Origin: Zeugodacus cucurbitae
Taxonomy: Eukaryota; Arthropoda; Insecta; Diptera; Tephritidae
DNA length: 64,000 bases
Assembly (NCBI RefSeq): GCF_028554725.1
Contig: NC_071667.1
Span: 35,793,501-35,857,500 of the forward strand
Direction of reading: 5' to 3'
The notes beneath the pieces were generated by a model. It saw only the letters and a program-made list of their open reading frames with translations. It was not told the origin of the DNA and searched no databases. The translations under genes and the position numbers were made by a program. Shown in pieces: positions 54,484-63,390 of this stretch. The stretch's first letter is position 1. Each line of letters opens with the position of its first letter.

Positions 54484-54931
54484 CACTGCACACTCACCAC
54501 AATTACCACCTCACTCAAGAGAACACTGCGCACCAATGCACACACAACTACACCCATACACGATGAAACTACATGATGACACTACACGATGACACCACAC
54601 TGCACATCCGAACACAATCAACAAAAGGGACGTACAATGTGACCCGAAAGCCACTTCGTTTTTAACGTTCGAGATTCCGCATTCCCGATCACCCGATCAG
54701 CGACTATTCTCCGCTTTCCGTTGTAATTTTAAACAAATAAAATTGTCAAAATCATTCTATAAGTTCCATTTGAATCATTCTGTATATACACTTAAATAAC
54801 ACATATAATACATCAAAACATAAAACATATCAACACGATTACTTGCGCTTTCTTATTTATTAACGTTTAAACTAATCTAACATACGGAGGTGAGTCACAG
54901 TGACGAAAAAGTAAGTACTCAAAATTATACA
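54436..54931 (+). repeat. BEL-2 3' LTR
   Basis: 496 bp, TGGACAAATG to ATTATACA, same length as the 5' LTR. By eye there are seven substitutions between them, for example GCGACC versus GTGACC and CGAAGGTTAG versus CGGAGGTGAG. Confidence 0.95.
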
Positions 54932-55075
54932 CTATTTATGATGATTTTCGTTATTTTATTGAACTTTATACCGAATATATGGGTCGAATTGAGTTATCTT
55001 TATAAAATTACATCAATAAATTGCGAGAGTATAAAATGTTCGGTTACACTCGAACTTAGCCCTTCCTTACTTGTT
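54932..55075 (+). mobile_element. HINE-like repeat, copy 5, 3' part
   Basis: Continues the copy cut by BEL-2 and ends with TTGCGAGAGTATAAAATG, the GTTCGGTTACACTCGAAC hairpin and CCCTTCCTTACTTGTT. Confidence 0.8.
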
Positions 55076-55645
55076 TTTATTTAATTTTACTTTAAATGTT
55101 TTGTTTTAATTTGTACTTTTCATTATGTTTTTTTATAGATTCATTTATAACTTATGGATTGGCAACATTCGAAAAGCCATTGAAATGAGCCACCATAGTC
55201 ACAAACAAAGGATTTATAAAAAGAGAAAAACTGAGGAGTGAATCATTTAAATATTTAACAATAAGTTATATGTATTTATTATATTACTAAAAATAATTTT
55301 TTTAATATACTAAATTTTAAGAAAGCAATGTGAAGTATGAATTGAATTGTTGTTTATTATTTTTACGACGGGCTGATATGACTAAATTACCATATAGCTG
55401 ATGATTTAATTTTCATTTCGAGCTTGAAATTGTCAAAAGTTCTATATAATTACTTGATAAACGACGTTCCATATTACAGAAACATATTCCACGAAGGCAC
55501 AATTTGATAAGCAATAAATATGACAACAAAAATTAACTTTCCTATTTATTATTTTTTTTTGACAAACTGATGTTTAGTTGTTTGCTAGTCAAATTTTCTT
55601 GAAACTCACAAGTGCTCATTTACATGCATATAAAAAAACAAAACG
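55076..55645. other. No confirmed gene; possible terminal exon at 55139-55243
   Basis: After a polypyrimidine/AG (TTTTTTTATAG, ending 55138), a frame reads IGNIRKAIEMSHHSHKQRI and stops at TGA 55241-55243; a second frame gives SFITYGLATFEKPLK and a stop at about 55187. Either could be the last exon of a gene, but I found no partner exon that proves it. The rest is AT-rich. Confidence 0.25.
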
Positions 55646-55685
55646 AACAAGTAAGGAAGAGCTAAGTTCGGGTGTAACCGCAAAT

Positions 55686-57592
55686 TGTATGTGTATTGTA
55701 ATTGGCCATGAAACCTTTTAGCCGTCTTCCCCTCGCAGTTCGGCGGCATTTGGAAATCCCAATAGTAACCAGGGCGCTCTGCACCTGGTCTTTCCTACGG
55801 AGTGGACGCCTTCCTCTTCCTCCGGCGGATACTGCGTCGAAAACTTTCAAAGCTGGAGCGTTTTCGTCCATTCTGACAAAATGACCTAATCGGCGTAGCC
55901 TCTGTCTTTTTTCGCTGAACTATGTCTATATCGTCGTATAAGTCGTACAGCTCATTGTTCCATCGTTCGTGGTATTAGCCGTTGCCAATGTTCAGAGTAC
56001 CATAAATCTTGCGCAAAATTTTTCTCTCGAAAACTCCTAGTGTCGTCTCATCGGATGTTGACATCGTCCACGTTTCTGCATCATAAAGCCTCTCACCTCC
56101 AAAACCACTTTCTATGCTTCCTTATCCAGACTGGAAAAAGCTAAAATAAATGCGGTTGTTGCTTCCGATTATATCAATATGAACAGCATATGCCTGCAGC
56201 TGCGCATTCTTATAGAATATTGTATCTATTTAGCTCTAATGCTCGTATTATTTCATCCAGCATCAGGTTAAAGAAGTCACACAATAGTGAGTCACCTTGT
56301 CTGAAACCTCGTTTGGTATCGAACTGCTTGGAGAGGTCCTTCCCGATCCACCCTGACGGAGCTTTTGGTGTTGCTCAATATCAAATTTCATTGACGTATT
56401 AGTTTTGCGGGGATCCTAAATTCAGACCTCGCGACATAGAGACAACTCCTTTCCGTGCTGTCGCAAGCAGCTTTAAAATCGACAAAGAGATGGCGTGTGT
56501 CGATCCTCTTTTCACTGGTCCTTTCCAAAATTTAGCGAATGGTGAAGATCTGGTCAGATGTAGATTTTTCAGGCCTAAAGCCATACTGATAAGGTCCAAT
56601 CAGTTTGTTGACGGTGGGCTTTAGTCTTTCACACAGTACGCTCGATATAACCTTATACGTTATGTTGAGGAGGCTTATCCCACGGTAATTGGCGCAGATT
56701 GTGGGGTCTCCCTTTTTGTGTATTGGGCAGAGTACACTGAGATTCCATGTCAGGTATGCTTTCTTCCGACCATATTATGCAAAGAAGCTAATGCATGGAC
56801 CTTATCAGTTCTTGCCGCCGTATTTGAACAGCTCGGCCGGTAATCCCTCGACCCCCGCCGCTTTGTTGTTCTTTAAGCGGGTAATTTCTATTCATTACCA
56901 CCTCTCCTTATTACCACATTGGTCTCTGCCTGCTCTGGTCTCGAAACATTCGTTAAGTCGCTTCAATCTTTCATAAAATTTCCGAGCATTACCCATGTCG
57001 GCCAGCTTCTCTTTCTTTTTTGTCTCTCGGCTCAGCTCTCGGTATCTATCCCATCCCTCACGTGTTGTGGTCGTTTGCAACGTTAAAATGATAGTATGTT
57101 TTCTCTCCGCTGCGAGACGGCAATTGTCATCATAAAAGCTCGTTTTTTGTCGTGCCCGAAATCCGATTGTTTCGGCTGCAGCGGTACGCAGCGGGTTTGA
57201 AATGCCGTTACACTGTTCCAGAGAAAGTGAGTGCAAGTCGAACAAAAAAGTCCTTGAACCGTCCATCACAATTCTTGCATGGCGGTGCTGTCTACCTTTA
57301 GACTTATGAGGACATTAACCAGCTGGGCAGAGACACCTTCCCATTTAAGGGTCTGGACATTCCAGGTGCATGCCCTCAAATCGTGATCCTTAAAACGTTT
57401 GCAGAGGTCGTCATCAAAAGTTGGTTTCTCATCCGAGGCTTTTTTTGATTGTTCTTCGGTAATTAATTTTTATGTGGTGGGTCCCAAACTCTATGCAGAA
57501 GCGGGTTCGCCTTCTCGCTTTAGCTCGCCTCCAAACGGCTATTTGTTGGCTGCACAGAGGATGCTTGGTCTAAAACCGGAAGTCGTGAGCTA
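55686..57592 (-). pseudogene. RTE copy D (RTE-D), heavily deleted
   Basis: A minus-strand RTE relic. Blocks recognisable against RTE-B are: the 3' coding end at 55700-56080 (LKVFDAV, LRRKDQVQSALVTIGI on the minus strand); the reverse transcriptase at about 56250-56760, with matches to the RGFRQGDSL, FKAA and CANYRG regions; and the endonuclease-to-RT linker at 56890-57270 (RDQCGN, NARKFYERLKRLNE, TTTREGWDRYREL). A last piece, at about 57270-57592, matches the N-terminus and 5' UTR. At least four large deletions and many point changes are present. The 3' tail is of the TGTATGT type, so it groups with RTE-A and RTE-B. It lies in HINE-like copy 6. Confidence 0.85.
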
Positions 57593-58306
57593 CAATATAT
57601 CTAAGATTTGTATTAATTTTGATAAGATATCTCACATATTAACCGATATGTATGAAGCCCACCGAATGTTTAAAAACCTATTATTTTATGTATGGTAGCA
57701 AGGGGAGTTATGACCCATTTTTAACCATTTTTGGTGCAGAGACACACTCTGATTAACATTTGAGAGATTGACCGATGTTTTCAAAAAAATATTAGGGCCA
57801 ATCTTTGAGGTCCCCATGTTTGGTATATGGGGTCTTGAAAAGTAATAGTCCGATTTCGACGATTTTAAGACCAGCAATGTTATTTATGTATTGTAATGTG
57901 AACGATACATACAGATCGACTTCATGTTACTATGAACGGAATTTCTTGAAAATTATTCGTCCAGTTTAAATTTTTTTTTAAATTTGAGTGCTCTTTTCTT
58001 CTATGATATATAGTGTTTCTAACGTCAACATAACATTTTTTGGGAGGAGTGGGCGTGGTTAGTATCCGATTTCACCCATTTTCATGATGTATAATCGGAT
58101 GCGAAAGGAGACTGTGTCCTGCTAGTTTTTGAAAAATATAATATGTAAAATGCCCCTCACTATTTTGATCCTCCGTACAAAATTTGATTTTCACAGCTTC
58201 ATTTGTGGTTTTGTTATAGCTTTTCCATTAACGCCATTCTGTGGGCGTTGCAATGGTCCGATTTCGCCCATATCAATCCTCTAATGGATCGAAGGTATTT
58301 GTGTAC

Positions 58307-58981
58307 CAGAGAACTGCAAAAATCACTATTTTCTTGATTTACTCATACGCGAACTTTTTCATTCAACTCAACTCACTGAAAAAAACAGAGTAATGAGTAA
58401 AAATCAATTCAATTTGCCGTACACATCATTCTTTGGATTTTGAGTCCTCGGTTCAAAATTTCTCACTCAATTCAACTCACTGAACAAAAGTCAGCGATCA
58501 ATAAAATGAGCCTGTGTTGACGAAAGCATCATTCGGTTCAATTTAAGTTGATCGATTATGAGTAAACAATTAGCGACAAGACGACACGATGTGAGCGTTA
58601 CGACTGCATGTACCGTAACAATTTCTATGCAGTTGTTGTTGTAGCTTGCCTTGTTCTTCTTCTCACATTTCATCTGTGCAGAAAAAGTGCCGCTTGCTGC
58701 GCGCATGAGGAAAATCATACTAGTTGATTTTTGCGAGTTGAGTGTTGTTCTTGTTCAAAACAATGATTGTTGAACCGAATGACCAAGCGCCAGAAATCAT
58801 TATATTGAAAACGAGCCGAACAAACTCGGAGTGAAACAAAAAATCGCACACACACGAGTGAATTTAAAATCAACAACGAAAATGTGAGCTCAGGCAAGTT
58901 TGATCGGCTGATCCGAACACTGTGATTATTCGGCTGTTGAGCGCGTACGAATGTTTTTCATTCAGTAAATGCCGTTCTCTG
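58307..58981. mobile_element. hAT MITE with hobo-type termini
   Basis: A 675-bp element flanked by perfect 8-bp duplications TTGTGTAC (58299-58306 and 58982-58989). The left terminus is CAGAGAACTGCA, which is the 12-bp terminal repeat of the hobo element as I know it. The right terminus, read inward, is CAGAGAACGGCA, one mismatch. The interior has many ACTCA/TGAGT-like short motifs, as expected for subterminal transposase-binding repeats. No transposase ORF. Confidence 0.85.
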
Positions 58982-59493
58982 TTGTGTACCAAGTTTCATT
59001 AAGATATCATACGTTTTACTTAAGTTATCGCTGGCACGGACAGACGAACGGATGGACGGCCAGACATCTCGTTAAGTTTTATAACTTACAACCGTTCTGT
59101 GTACAAAACTTTTATACTCTCTTTGCAGCATGTTGCAAGAGTTCTCAAATAAATGGCAGTCCTACTGTATTTTACTGCAGTAGATAAAGCTAGACAAATC
59201 ACGAATTTAAGAACTGAGATACAGCTACTCACACTGAAAATGGGACACTACGAAAAGTCCACAATTCCTATATTTTAAACTCAAAATTGAAACCTTGCTT
59301 AAGTTTTTAAGTTTATTTTCAATATAATTCATTTTATTAATAATATTTAAAGACAAAACAAAACAATTTTTCCTTTTATTTCATAAAACAAATAAATAAT
59401 TTACATTTTGGTTTGAACATTGCTTAAAGTGAAGCTCACTCTTAAAGTGGGACACTAAAATTATTTTATTATAATATTGCTTTGGACGCATGA

Positions 59494-60072
59494 TTAGTAT
59501 TTGGTTGACTTCCCCTTGCTGGCAATCACAGCATGCAGACGTCGGGGCATACTTCCCACTAATTTTTTGCAAAATTCTGGTTCAATATTATACCATTCTT
59601 CCTTCACAGCGTCCTTCAGGGCGGTAATATTTTTCACTCTACGTTTGGCAACTCGTTTTTTCAATTCCGCCCACAAATGCTCAATTACGTTTAAGTCTGG
59701 AGACTGGGGAGGTGTCTCCAGTACTTTCGGGCAATTATATAGCAGCCAGTTTCGCGCAATCCAAGACTTATGCTTCGGATCGTTATCCTGGTAAAACACG
59801 AAGTCGTCTTTTATGCCGAGATTTTCGGCGCTTTCCTTCACAGTTTCTTTAAGAATATCAATATAATACTTAGAGTCCATTATTCCGTTGACGAAGTGTA
59901 TTTTACCGACTCCAGACTCAGACATACACCCCCATATCATAAGAGACCCGCCGCCATATTTTACTGTTTTTTTAATCGCCGCATCATGAAGTTCAGTACG
60001 AGGTTTCCGCCAAGCAAATCTATTTCCATCCGGCCCAAAGAGATTTATTTTGGTTTCGTCTGTAAAAAGAAC
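59494..60072 (-). CDS. Tc1 transposase, exon 2 (catalytic domain)
   Basis: 192 codons plus stop. Starts VLFTDETKINLFGPDGNRFA, continues MIWGCMSESGVGKIHFVNG, FVFYQDNDPKHKS and SPDLNVIEHLWAELKKR, and ends SMPRRLHAVIASKGKSTKY. In the spliced 342-residue protein the catalytic residues are Asp155, Asp246 and Glu281, a DD34E triad by my count. The enzyme cuts and joins DNA at the TIRs and targets TA. No stop or frameshift is visible. Confidence 0.9.
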   Translation of the reverse strand, partial: VLFTDETKINLFGPDGNRFAWRKPRTELHDAAIKKTVKYGGGSLMIWGCMSESGVGKIHFVNGIMDSKYYIDILKETVKESAENLGIKDDFVFYQDNDPKHKSWIARNWLLYNCPKVLETPPQSPDLNVIEHLWAELKKRVAKRRVKNITALKDAVKEEWYNIEPEFCKKLVGSMPRRLHAVIASKGKSTKY

Positions 60073-60131
60073 CTAAAGCGATTACGAGAGAATTAAAAAA
60101 GTTAGGTAAAATTTAAAATAATTAAACTTAC

Positions 60132-60581
60132 TTTGGACCAGAACATTGTATTGTCATTCATATGTTTTCGAGCAAAATCATATCTCAACTGTTGATTTTT
60201 CTGAGATATTAACGGTTTTCGGCGGCATGCTCTGCCGTGAAAATTATCACTCTTAAAGACTCGTCGAACTGTTTCAGCACTAACATCTACATTTTTTATT
60301 TCCTTTAACTTATTTTTTACGTCAACTGCTGACAAGAGTGGATCGTTCTTGATTTGTTTTAAACAATATCTCTTGTCGCGGTCGGATAATTTGCATCTAC
60401 CAGCGCAATTTCGTTTTTTATTTTCAATATTATTAGTGGATTTAAAACGCTTAATGATATTAAATACCGTGCTCTTCTTCTTATTAACTATTTTGGATAT
60501 TTCTCTTACCGATATGTTGTTTTTATAATTATTTATTACAATCTGTCTTTCTTCGACTGTAGTCTGACGCTTTTGAGACAT
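60132..60581 (-). CDS. Tc1 transposase, exon 1 (DNA-binding domain)
   Basis: 150 codons from the ATG at 60579-60581: MSQKRQTTVEERQIVINNY, a paired helix-turn-helix region (VREISKIVNKKKSTVFNII, then RDKRYCLKQIKNDPLL and VSAETVRRVFK). It ends MNDNTMFWSK. A minus-strand GTAAGT at 60131 and TTTAG at 60073 bound a 59-bp intron, whose removal gives WSKVLFTDET, exactly the family consensus layout. I chose this ATG because the frame above it (MCCDILLC) lacks family similarity. The protein binds the inner and outer repeat sites. Confidence 0.88.
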
Positions 60582-60931
60582 TTTGAAGAAATTAACATCC
60601 GAACACAATAAAATATCACAACACACTAATTTATTTTATACTAAATTGCCGACTGCAGCGTCCGGAAAATAGCGGTACTTTAAAAAAATTGCACGTGTCC
60701 CACTTTGAATGTGAGCATAGAGTAACTAGATGAATATGTAAAAATGCCAATATTTTGAAAATCTAACTGTAACAAAAAATCAAAAACGTAATTTTAGTTA
60801 AGTTTCAATGTAATGACATAAAATAAAAAAAAAATTCGACTACATTACTGCATATATAAGAGATATTTAACATGAATGATACAAAATAAGTAGTTTTTAG
60901 TAGTGTCCCATTTTCAGTGTGAGTAGCTGTA

Positions 60932-61530
60932 TGTAGCTCCGTTGAGTAATCAGAGAAAAATTGGTCGTTAGTAAGGCTAAACAGTCATCATCGGATTGTG
61001 AAAGTGCAAAGACGTGTTTATTCCCTGCAGTACGGCTGGTATGAATTCGTGAATTGCACTAGTGAATTCATATATTACAAGTAACTAGTGAATTCAGGAC
61101 AACAAGGTAATGCAGAGAAGCAATAGTACATAAGCGAGATTGAGAGAGAAGAGAGCGCGATCTAGAGTACGTTGTTCTCAATAAGTACTCTCAGTAAAAT
61201 ATCAGCGACAAATAAGGGTGGGAATGCACATTTGAGAGATCTGGTACAGTATGTACAAGTTGCGAATAATTATTGGGCATTATTGTGTTTGCCTACATAT
61301 CGGTCATTGAAACCATGATTCACTGTATTAAAAAAATAAGAAAACGGCGGTTTCTATGTAATTTGGAACATTAGTTTTTCGACCAAACAGTCTTGTGGTT
61401 TATTCAATTGACTTCGCGTCGCGGTTGTGTGTTTTGATTTTTTAATATACATATTCATTATTAAAAAGTTAATAAAGAATTAATAAACAAAAAAGTATAA
61501 ATTATTTATAGTGATAACAAAAAAGTGAAA
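60932..61530. other. No gene seen; possible promoter/5' UTR of the downstream exon
   Basis: Contains repeated GTGAATTC motifs at about 61043-61095 (AGTGAATTCAT, AGTGAATTCAG). Nothing coding. The last 100 bp lead into the ATG at 61531. Confidence 0.35.
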
Positions 61531-61578
61531 ATGACGAGAAGCGTGGCAGCAGTAGGAAAGGAAATAAGTCTTTGCGAG
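61531..61578 (+). CDS. Candidate host small gene, exon 1
   Basis: ATG at 61531 in a good context (GTGAAAATG). 16 codons, MTRSVAAVGKEISLCE, then the donor GAG|GTAAGA at 61579. The next exons in phase are 63243-63303 and 63368-63390; together they would encode 43 residues. Not a family I recognise. Intron 1 would hold the long-TIR transposon. Confidence 0.35.
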
Positions 61579-61755
61579 GTAAGAATTAGATCATTCTGGC
61601 ACAAAACTCAATGCATGTACCTACATGTTTAAGTTGAGAGTGCTTGCATGCGCAAAAAAAAATATTACAACTTAGTGAATATAATATATATTCATACTAT
61701 TATTATACATATGTGAATTCATTAATACGCACGGTGCTCTGGAGCGAATTTAAAT

Positions 61756-63214
61756 AAAATTTTTAGGTAAATAAAATTTTAAAGTGGATTCTGTTTCTAG
61801 GTGATATTAGAAACAAAAAAAAGGTAAAATGAAAAAAATCCACTTGGCGCTTTTTTTTTTGGCAGCGAAAATAAGATTTTTTGCTTCATTTTCAAACTTT
61901 GATCTATAGCTTCTTTTGAAAAATAATATTATCACCCTAGCAATGCATTTTAAAACCAAAGTTTCCAGAATATTTTGGAAGTAGTAAATGTCAGCTGTCA
62001 AAAAGAGCTTGTTTGTGGTACTAAAATTATGTTTTTCTGAAAATTGTAAAATTTTGCAATAGTTTTTTAATTTTGCGACTTTTAAGACCAACTTAATCAA
62101 GAAAAAGAATTATTAACAGAAATATTAAATTTTTTTAGAAGACATAAACTATCTGTATTATGAACAAAATCTCTTAATTATCAATATTTTTTATTGAAGT
62201 GTTTTTTACAATAAAATATAATGTAACGCAACTTAAAAGATAAAAATGCAAACAAAGTTACATTATTTCTCATAAGTATTCACATATTAATCACAAGTTC
62301 AAACTATTGTAATCGCAAACTGCGCGTAATAATTTTTTGGAGTACTCAAGATGACTCTTTAGGACTTTACACCTTTCCCAAGTTTTACTGCAATCTGCGT
62401 GAACAGACTCACACGATTGTTCGCTAAAGTATCCTAATCTCTTATTGGCTTTCGTACAAAATTCTGATACATGGTAAAATATCGCATGAATCTTTAGTGT
62501 AACTGGAATTCCATGGGATTCATAACTCTTTTCAAAAGCGTCGATAGTTCGATTGAAAAGCATCCGTCAACGACTTTTGTCAAAGCTCGAAACGTATCAA
62601 CTTATTTTGCGCAACTCAAACTTTTCATGTCATCTAATACGTCTATCTTATTTAATAAAGTTTTACATGCATTACCTGCAAAAGTCGGGGATCCATATGT
62701 ACACGGACGTTCAACATTGCATTTTTTGACCCATTGTACACTGACCTCTTCGTTTTCCAACATCATTCGTTTGAATAAAGTATTAACACCACCTAATAAT
62801 AAGTGTAATTTTGGAGGAGGGATGACATGTAGGACTTCATCGTTCGCCAAAAATAGAGGTGGGTTTACACAATTTTTAAAGAACTTAGAATGTTTAAAAA
62901 CTTTCCCTTTCGAGCACCAGCTTCTGAAGTTGTTTAAACAATTTTCTGTTGTCCTAGCGGGTCCACAATTATTGAGATTAAGATGAGATATTTCACACCA
63001 TGTACACGGATGTGAACTATATGTCCCATTAGACCAGTAACGATGTTGGCAAGCTTGAGATCAGTAGCTATTTGTTCAAGCATCTTCTATAAAAATCTTA
63101 TTTTCGCTGCCAAAAAAAAGCGCCAAGTGGATTTTTTTCATTTTACGTTTATTTTCTTTCTAATATCACCTAGAAACAGAATCCCCTTGAAAATTTTATT
63201 TACCTAAAAATTTT
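61756..63214 (-). mobile_element. DNA transposon with TIRs of about 125 bp, superfamily unknown
   Basis: 61756-61881 and 63091-63214 are long inverted repeats with few mismatches. Both contain GGATTCTGTTTCTAGGTGAT, ATCCACTTGGCGC and GGCAGCGAAAATAAGA. The interior (minus strand) encodes a decayed transposase-like protein. No clear target duplication is seen. Total 1459 bp. Confidence 0.8.
62291..63060 (-). pseudogene. Decayed transposase-like protein of the long-TIR element
   Basis: Read on the minus strand in order: HPCTWCEISHLNLNNCGPA at about 62960-63015; then LANDEVLHVIPPPKLHLLLG, YGSPTFAGNACKTLLNKIDV (62602-62850); then GIPVTLKIHAIFYHVSEFC, GYFSEQSCESVHADCSKTWE and LLRAVCDYNSLNL (62291-62563). 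This combination (a CxWC finger, a PPPxLHLLLG block, an IPVTxKIHxIFxHVxxFC block and a FSEQxxESVHxD block) occurs in a widespread but poorly named group of animal transposon proteins. The N-terminal half is missing and frames shift near 62600 and 62850. Its placement inside long TIRs supports a transposase role. Confidence 0.65.
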
Positions 63215-63242
63215 AATAATATATATGTATAATTCTTTATAG

Positions 63243-63303
63243 TTAGAGGTCAAAAATGGCAATCATATTGAAATTCTCATTGGGAAGTGGAGAACAGCGT
63301 GGA
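63243..63303 (+). CDS. Candidate host small gene, exon 2
   Basis: Acceptor TTCTTTATAG just before; 20 codons LEVKNGNHIEILIGKWRTAW plus one base; donor A|GTAAGT at 63304. In phase with exons 1 and 3. It starts 28 bp after the long-TIR transposon. Confidence 0.35.
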
Positions 63304-63367
63304 GTAAGTTATGCAATTTAATTAATTTTTAATAAACAAATCCTTAATAACAATCTTCTTTTTTCAG

Positions 63368-63390
63368 ATAAAGTCTTTCCTAACAAATAG
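63368..63390 (+). CDS. Candidate host small gene, exon 3
   Basis: Acceptor TTTTTTCAG; completes Asn, then KVFPNK and TAG at 63388-63390. Intron 2 is 64 bp. All three junctions obey GT-AG and phase, but the protein is only 43 residues, so alternative splicing to unseen exons is possible. Confidence 0.3.

Larger units (their letters stand above)
46361..54931 (+). mobile_element. BEL/Pao LTR retrotransposon (BEL-2), recent insertion
   Basis: An 8571-bp element: 5' LTR, primer site, long leader, gag, pol, an extra 3' ORF, polypurine tract, and 3' LTR. The LTRs are both 496 bp and differ at about seven sites by eye, so insertion was recent. The five bases outside each end are CCATT (46356-46360) and CTATT (54932-54936), a 5-bp duplication with one later change. 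It interrupts HINE-like copy 5. Despite its youth it carries several coding lesions and lacks most of its protease. Confidence 0.95.
55646..59140 (-). mobile_element. HINE-like repeat, copy 6, with nested RTE and hAT elements
   Basis: Minus orientation. The 3' end is at 55646 (AACAAGTAAGGAAGAGCTAA plus half of the hairpin). The 5' end is near 59140 (TTTTATACTCTCTTTGCAGC...GCAAGAG). The interior resumes after RTE-D at 57593 and after the hAT MITE at 58982, and includes the GGGCGTGG box at 58050-58060. Total own length is about 0.9 kb. Confidence 0.65.
59223..60929 (-). mobile_element. Tc1-family transposon with IR/DR ends, apparently intact
   Basis: A 1707-bp element flanked by TA (59221-59222 and 60930-60931). 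The outer 30 bp are perfect inverted repeats (59223-59252 and 60900-60929), starting CAGCTACTCACACTGAAAAT. A second, inner copy of the CTCAC...GGGACAC motif lies at about 59432-59452, with its inverse at about 60687-60708, so each end has two related sites, as in other IR/DR Tc1 elements such as Minos. The transposase gene fills the minus strand between them. Confidence 0.9.
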
